64,000 nt of DNA, taken from contig NC_069661.1 of NCBI RefSeq assembly GCF_027244095.1, forward strand, positions 174,514,501 through 174,578,500. The letters run 5' to 3'. The position numbers were made by a program, and so were the translations under genes. Below the pieces are notes generated by a model. That model had not been told where the DNA came from. It saw only the letters and a program-made list of their open reading frames with translations, and made no database searches. Origin of the DNA: Hemicordylus capensis. Its lineage: Eukaryota; Chordata; Lepidosauria; Squamata; Cordylidae. Numbering within the stretch: position 1 is the stretch's first letter; every line of letters begins with the position of its first letter. Below are positions 58,750-64,000 of this stretch, piece by piece.

Positions 58750-60620
58750 CCTTCTGCAGGTGAGTGGTGCCCTCCCTGTACTGGGTGTGCAGGGAGGCCA
58801 TGTTGGGACTGCTGTGCCCAGAAGCCCCTGACACCAGCGTGCACTTTACTGTGGATATGTTGACTAGTCCTAGTGGGAGGCATGATGCTTTCCTGTTCCT
58901 CACAGTGCACTGGTGGATGCAGAAGAGTGAGGGGATATCTGCTGGTGGTGATATGACCTGCTCCTCCCATGCAGCAAAGTACGGGTTGGCTGTGCTACAC
59001 TGGAGGTGCTGGACAGAGTACACAACAGATGAGCTATTGGTGGTGATGGATCACCAGGTGGGGGGATGGCTTTCTGGGCAGCCATACCTTCACCGAAATT
59101 CATGGTCACTGTCAAGCAGGGTCAGTTTGTGTCCATCTGTTGTGTGGCGCACACTCTGAACCTGGTTGTATGGGATGCACTTGGCCCTACTGGGCCTGTG
59201 GCCAGGCAAAACATCCCCACTTCAGGCAGTGGGCACCATCCTGCTGCTGCCATGGCTGCTTTTTTGGAGAGCTGCTGCAATACAGCAGCTTTCTTCCACT
59301 GAAGCAAAAAGGCTAGGTGGATGCTCAAGGATAGGCAGTTTGAGCTCCACCTACCTGAACACTTGATCCCTCACGATATTCTGATGCAGTGGAACTCTAC
59401 CTTACTCTTGCTCCAGCACCTTCAGGAGCTAGAGGTAGTCATCCATGCCCTGGCAAGGAGGTGTAGCTTGGAGTGTATGACCTATCCAACTAGGAATGGG
59501 TGCTCCTTTCTGAGGTTGTCTTGGCACTTGAGCTGTTCTTTGTTGCCATGAACAGCTTGTGTGCTGAGACAGCAATGCTGAGCCCTGCTTTGATTGCCAC
59601 TCTTCTAATTGAGAAGATAATAAGCAATGTCCAGACCACTGGGCAAGCAATTGCCTTGGCAAGTCGGCAAAGGACTGGAGTGTTGGATTGGCTCAGGAAC
59701 TCCTTGGGTGCATTGGCAGCACATGTTTTGTCCTGCCTATTTGACCCAGGAATGAAGGGCAAAGCAGTAACCCCTGACTAGCTGCCCAAATTGAGGGACC
59801 TCTGGTAGCAGAGGTTAGGCAAGCTGTGGATAGGAGGCTGGGGTGCAACCTAGAGGAGGATGCTGGAGTGACTACTAGTGTGCAGTCCACCCCAACAGTA
59901 CTATCACTGCCACTTTCCGGTCCAGCAACGTGGTGTCCCTGGCAGAGCCATGTGAGCTGGCAGTTCCGCCTCTGAATTCCACCTGGTGGCTCATGAAGGT
60001 GTTCCTTGGCACTTTGCTGGGGGGAACGAATGAACCAACCGAGACCTGAAGCAGTGCTGAGCACAGGTGCGGGCCGTGAATGCCCCTCCGGGGCAGGGGG
60101 TGGCTTATTTAAGTGTAAACGGAGCCGGTGCTCCATGCTGTCCAGCAGCCCCTGCGGTGGGGAATTGCCTCCGCCACTCACCTGGCTACCACAGAGGTGA
60201 GCCCCTGCCAGCGGCCAGGTGAGTGGCGGAGGCGATTCTCCGCCACTGGGGCTGCTGGGCAGCACAGAGCACCGGCTCTGTTTACACTTAAAGAAGCCCC
60301 CCGCTGCCCCGCCCCTCGGAAGCACTTTCACGGCCTGCGCCTGGCTGAGCAGTGTGTGCTGCATTACCTACAGGAGCGGATGGTAGGCTGAGAGAGCCAA
60401 TCCAGTTTTGGGAAACACATCGCCATGACCGGCTAGACTTGGCGGCAGTTGCTGAATGATTCCTCTCATGCCTACCAACTGTCCAGAGTGAGAAGGTGTT
60501 CTTCATGCCTGGGGGTGTGGTGACACCCCATTGTGGTGGAACGGCTGGTCTTCCTGAAGGCCAACCTCCACCTGCTGGGCTATCCTGAGCTGACCATGGA
60601 GGGTGAGGGACTCATGATCA
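58750..60620 (+). pseudogene. hAT transposase remains
   Basis: Pieces in several frames read VSICCVAHTLNLVVWDAL (near 59130), QWNSTLLLLQHLQELE (59387-59434), ALAAHVLSCLFDPGMKG (near 59710) and SEKVFFMPGGVV with VERLVFLKANLHLLG near 60490-60580. These match, in order, the CxxHxLNL block, the RWNST block, the LDPRxK block and the C-terminal dimerisation block (SERxFSxAG...LxFLKxNL) of hAT transposases related to ZBED-type genes. Many frame breaks and a 280-bp MITE insertion show it is dead. Confidence 0.8.
60064..60343. mobile_element. hAT MITE with perfect 8-bp target duplication, inside the transposase remains
   Basis: Ends are CAGGTGCGGGCCGTGAA and its mirror TTCACGGCCTGCGCCTG. The inverted repeats reach about 120 bp each (GTGTAAACGGAGCCGGTGCT against AGCACCGGCTCTGTTTACAC). 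GCTGAGCA stands on both sides (60056-60063 and 60344-60351) without a change, so the insertion is young. Confidence 0.93.
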
Positions 60621-61776
60621 CCTACACCCACTGCAACACAACTGGCAGCTCACCCCACCCTGGTATCATGGCGCAGACTTCTGACTCAGAAGAGTCAGAG
60701 GAGGAACGGGAGGCACAGTAACAGGATTTAGCAGGGAGACCAGACTCTGGAGCTGAGGAATCAGAACAGCTTGCCAGACAGGAATCCTAATCAGGAGCAG
60801 GCTGATCAGGAGGAGGCTGGGATTTCACCTGTCTTGAGAAGATGGCTCAAAAGGAAAGCTCAGTGGAAGACATGCAGGCACAGGAGATCACAAGAGAGGA
60901 AACAGAAGTGCTGACTCAGGGAAGCCTAATTGGCTGCTGGTTATATATCAAGCAGTCTGTGATTTCTGCCAATGCTGTTAGCAACTTTCACTGACAACGG
61001 ACCGTGTTCTATTTTGAATTCACAACTTTTCCGAGTTCCAGTTTGCCCTTGTTTTGTTCTTTCCTGATCTGTGTTCCTGTTCCGTTAATTCCTTGCTCTG
61101 GTGTCCTTGTTCTTTTTCATTCCTTGCTCTGTTGTTTTCTTTCCAGTTATTACTCAGTTATTGTTAGAGGCGGGTACTTAGTTCAGTTCAAGGGACTTGA
61201 TTCATTTACTATTTTCTTTGTGAGCTTCTTGTTTTCCTTCATGCAGCTTCACTGCTACTTTCTGTTAATTCACAGGGGGAATGCTGAAGGGGATTGTAAA
61301 TCCTGTTGGGTTAGCCGAGCTAACAGATTTACGACACCTGGCTGACCCCAAACTCAGATGTGTAACAGTCTGCCTGTTAGTGCTGCAGACTCATGCAGAC
61401 CTCCATGGGCAATAATGAGATTATGACTGGTGCCCTTACCCATGTGTTAGGCTACCAGCTGGGGCTCAGCACCAATTTGAGGCCATGGTTTTATCCAGAC
61501 CCAGGCAGGCAGGAAGGGAGGGATGTACGCTTATGCTAGTGAAGAAGAGAAGAAAGAAGATTTCTTCTCATGGTAGGAGTATAAGGTTTTCAGTATGCTT
61601 GCTGTGCTAATGCTTGCTATTAACTATCTGGTTTTGCTGGATATCAGATTGACAAATGCAGGGCTTGGGTGCCTGCTGGCTGTCCTTGAGTTATGGTTTG
61701 GTCTGTTTGTGACATGGTGTTGTGGAGAGAAATGAACGGTGGAAGCTCAGCTCTATGTGTCTGTGTAGGGAGAGAC

Positions 61777-62280
61777 TGAGGCAGGTCTCGCGATCAGCGA
61801 GACCTGCCTTGAGAGGGTTAGCAGGGAGAGCGGACTTAGCCCGCTCTCCCAGCACACAAACAGGCTGCAGCCTTGGGCGGCTGGATTGGCCACCCACATG
61901 ACTGCCGGCTCCGTCACAGAGCCAGCGGAGACTGCAGGGATCGGGGGCCACGCGACCCCCAGAAATTCCAGCATGTTCTGCGTGAGTGCGCAGAGTATGC
62001 TGCAGAGACCCCTGATCGGGAGGCTGCTTTTTAGCCTCCCAGTCGGGAGTCTCCTCGTGAGTTGCCACGGCATGGAGCCACGCCACGGCAACACACTATT
62101 ATAGAGCCCAGGTTAGTGGAGTGTTCACTCTGCTAACCTGGGCTTAGGGGAGGACTTCGCAAACAGGTTACCCGCTTTGCGGCAACTGGGCTTGCCTGCG
62201 AGCCCAGTGCTTCTCATGGTCTGCTAAAATCAGGCTAGGCTCTCCTAGCCCGATTTTAGTTGATCATGAGAATAGCCTCA
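61777..62280. mobile_element. Foldback DNA element, CATGAT-end family (copy 4)
   Basis: TGAGGCAGGTCTCGCGATCA pairs loosely with the reverse of TGATCATGAGAATAGCCTCA. AGCGGACTTAGCCCGCTC and GGCTAGGCTCTCCTAGCC are subterminal hairpins. Homologous to 30311-30782. Confidence 0.65.
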
Positions 62281-62357
62281 CTGTGTGCTTCTGTTCTGCA
62301 GTTCAGTATTTTTCAAGACAGGTTTGCAAAATATGTGCACTCTGCTTGGTTTGGCCA

Positions 62358-62673
62358 TAGGGAATAATAATGTATGCAAACTGTGGTTCAAAGCACCGTT
62401 CGAGCACTTTTAAGAAAAACAAAAAGGGAACTTTAAGGAAAGCAGTTGCTTACCTGAACTCCGCTGCCCCTTCCAACTTCCTGCTGGGGTGGTGCGCATG
62501 TGCATGCTGATGGTGCACAGTGCTTTTGGGGATGCATATCGCCCCAGGAGGAAGCTGGAAGGGGTGGTGGAGAGTTGGTAAGCACCTGCTATCCTTTTCC
62601 TTAAAGTTCCCTTTTTGTTTTTCTTAAAAGTTCTTAAAACCATGCTTTGAACTGCGGTTTGGGCACATCCCTA
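62358..62673. mobile_element. Foldback MITE with arms of about 70 bp
   Basis: CTTTTAAGAAAAACAAAAAG, then GGAACTTTAAGGAAAG is mirrored by CCTTAAAGTTCCCTTTTTGT, then TTTTCTTAAAAG. The ends TAGGGA...TATGCAAAC and TAGGGATGTGCCCAAACC (reversed) resemble the host hAT termini. Confidence 0.65.
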
Positions 62674-62689
62674 ATAGGGAACAATGGGT

Positions 62690-63030
62690 AAATTGAATCA
62701 CCCCATTGTTGCCCCATGGATATGTCCTAGGGACACCAAAGTGGGTTGGGTGGTATGGCGTGATGGGTGCTACCTATCACCCAACCCACCAAAAAATGGG
62801 CAAATGGGTTTTTTAGAACTTTTAGAAAAATTTTAATCTCTCTCCAAACACCCATAGGTTCCTATGGGGGTTTGGGGGAAAGATTATTTTTTTAATCACC
62901 CACTTGTCAATTTATTTTTGAGGTTGCATGGTAGATAGCACCCATCACACCTTATCACCCAACCCACTTTGTTGTCCCTAGGACCTACCCATGGGGAACA
63001 ATGGGGTGATTTGAGTTCCCCTTGTTCCCT
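62690..63030. repeat. Large inverted repeat in the right part of the hAT fossil
   Basis: GAATCACCCCATTGTTGCCC, CCTAGGGACACCAAAGTGGG, then TTGGGTGGTATGGCGTGATG (62697-62775) is mirrored by CATCACACCTTATCACCCAA, CCCACTTTGTTGTCCCTAGG and GGGGAACAATGGGGTGATTT (62941-63014). Confidence 0.85.
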
Positions 63031-64000
63031 ATTCCAAATTGCTTGAATCAGTTTGAGTTGATTCATTGAAACAGCCAGCAATGGCCATGGCTTTGATGAA
63101 CTGATTTGAGTATTTTGCTCTTCGATTTGAACTCAGATTGAATTGCAAAATACAATTCATGCATATCTCTACTTGGTGGAGCTTTAAAGTTGTCAGTGCT
63201 GAGAGCGGCTGATCTGCTCTCTGTTGTACAAAATAAGATGTACATTGTATCTCTCTCTAAACTATTGTTTTCTAACAGTTAATTTTTCTAGCTAAAAGAA
63301 AAACATGGGTCAAAAAGGTATATTTCTCTGTATAGTTCTAGTTTGGTTCTGTAAGCCCTAAATTGTAAGAGTGCACTGCAGTCAACTTTTGTATCTGACA
63401 AAACGCTTTTGCTATTATTAGGAAGTGATGACATGCATGGTCTTCACCAACAGAGCAGCTGTTGCTTGCTACTGTGAGGATGGGCTCTGCATTTACAGGG
63501 TGACAACTGAGAAAACAACACTTCTGCTCTTGTCTGATCATCTCTAATATTCTTAGCACTGCTGCTAATAGATTCATGGTGCTCTTGGAACACCCTGAGA
63601 ACACCACAATGTCTCCATACTTGTACCAACAGAAAACTGTGCAAAAATTGAAACTCCTATTAAAAAAGAAAATCCTTCTTCATTTTCTGTGGTTAGCTCA
63701 AGAATAGTCATATAGACACACACAAAGAAAGATTTACTGAGTTACAGTAGTTCAGTATCAAAATGATCTACTCATCTGATAGATTTCCTGCCCTATTGGC
63801 TCCATAACCCACGGCTACTCATCCACCAAAGATGTGATACTTGCTTACTTGCTTCCTAGTTTTTATGCCATTCAAACAAAGCTTTCACTGTTTTCAGAAA
63901 GGATCTGCACTGTTGATAACCACTTGTCTGTGTGTAGTTAGAATATTCACAAACATTACCTTGATATTGCACCATTCCAGCAAATGATTGGCATGTGGGA

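Larger units (their letters stand above)
57542..63171 (+). mobile_element. hAT DNA transposon, about 5.6 kb, degraded, with nested insertions
   Basis: Left end TAGAAATGTGCAAATCAATT and reversed right end TAGAGATATGCATGAATTGT agree at 10 of the first 12 bases. Flanks GTTGGTGG (57534-57541) and CTTGGTGG (63172-63179) agree at 7 of 8, the hAT duplication length. Transposase remains lie on the + strand at about 58750-60620. Shorter DNA elements sit inside at 58413-58581, 60064-60343, 61777-62280 and 62358-62673. A large inverted repeat fills 62690-63030. Confidence 0.7.
50692..64000 (+). other. PPP1R3A: Intron 1 of PPP1R3A (left part), repeat-filled
   Basis: No further PPP1R3A coding sequence was recognised to the end of the window, so at least 13.3 kb of intron 1 is present. 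It holds Sauria and other tRNA SINEs near 52-55 kb, a MITE at 55350 and a 5.6-kb hAT fossil. Stretches at 50692-51958, 53136-54470, 55666-57379 and 63172-64000 show nothing I can name. Confidence 0.75.

Noticed and set aside
58446-58970. Minus-strand open frame of 174 codons
   Set aside because: It lies antisense to transposase remains and runs through a MITE; no domain is seen.
59693-60364. Minus-strand open frame of 223 codons
   Set aside because: It runs antisense through hAT transposase and the nested palindromic MITE.
60680-61390. Possible solo LTR or promoter-like block in the hAT fossil
   Set aside because: TATATATC and a CT-rich stretch suggest it, but no matching ends or target duplication were found; left unassigned.

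Overview
The window looks like nuclear DNA of a squamate reptile (lizard or snake). It holds one clear protein-coding exon, spread among SINEs, LINEs and small DNA transposons typical of squamates. These include Sauria-type tRNA SINEs, an R4/Dong-clade LINE, CR1, L2 and L1 pieces, hAT foldback elements, old MIR-like SINEs and long (TC)n(AC)n tracts. No database search was possible, so family names rest on recognised motifs.

The gene is PPP1R3A (muscle glycogen-targeting subunit of protein phosphatase 1). Its first coding exon lies at 49889-50685 on the + strand and ends at a consensus splice donor. Everything to the right (50686-64000) is therefore intron 1, and the remaining exons lie beyond the window. 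In other amniotes PPP1R3A is head-to-head with FOXP2. If that order holds here, FOXP2 would start to the left on the minus strand. The left 4.3 kb is unusually CpG-rich and almost free of repeats, as expected near a promoter, but no FOXP2 exon was recognised.

The second host-gene trace is a broken forkhead gene at 42003-42492 on the minus strand. It resembles FoxQ2, not FOXP2, and has at least one frame break inside the DNA-binding domain and one before it.

Layout: 1-4.3 kb CpG-rich unique DNA; 4.4-14 kb scattered SINEs, an L2 fragment and a 230-bp repeat pair; 14.68-16.06 kb a Helitron-like element carrying a 33-bp minisatellite; 16.5-23.2 kb SINEs, a hAT MITE with target duplication, a 2-kb R4 LINE with readable RT and endonuclease domains, and a CR1 tail; 24.9-28.6 kb a minus-strand CR1 ORF2 relic split by a cluster of composite SINEs; 30-39 kb foldback elements, CR1 ORF1 and L2 pieces; 39-48 kb LINE scraps, the forkhead relic and MITEs; 49.9 kb the PPP1R3A exon; 50.7-64 kb intron 1, which contains a 5.6-kb hAT fossil (57542-63171) loaded with younger elements.

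The most interesting items are the FoxQ2-like relic, the Helitron with its minisatellite, a SINE family that fuses 5S rRNA-derived, tRNA-derived and CR1-like parts, and the nested hAT-in-hAT structure with matching 8-bp target duplications.
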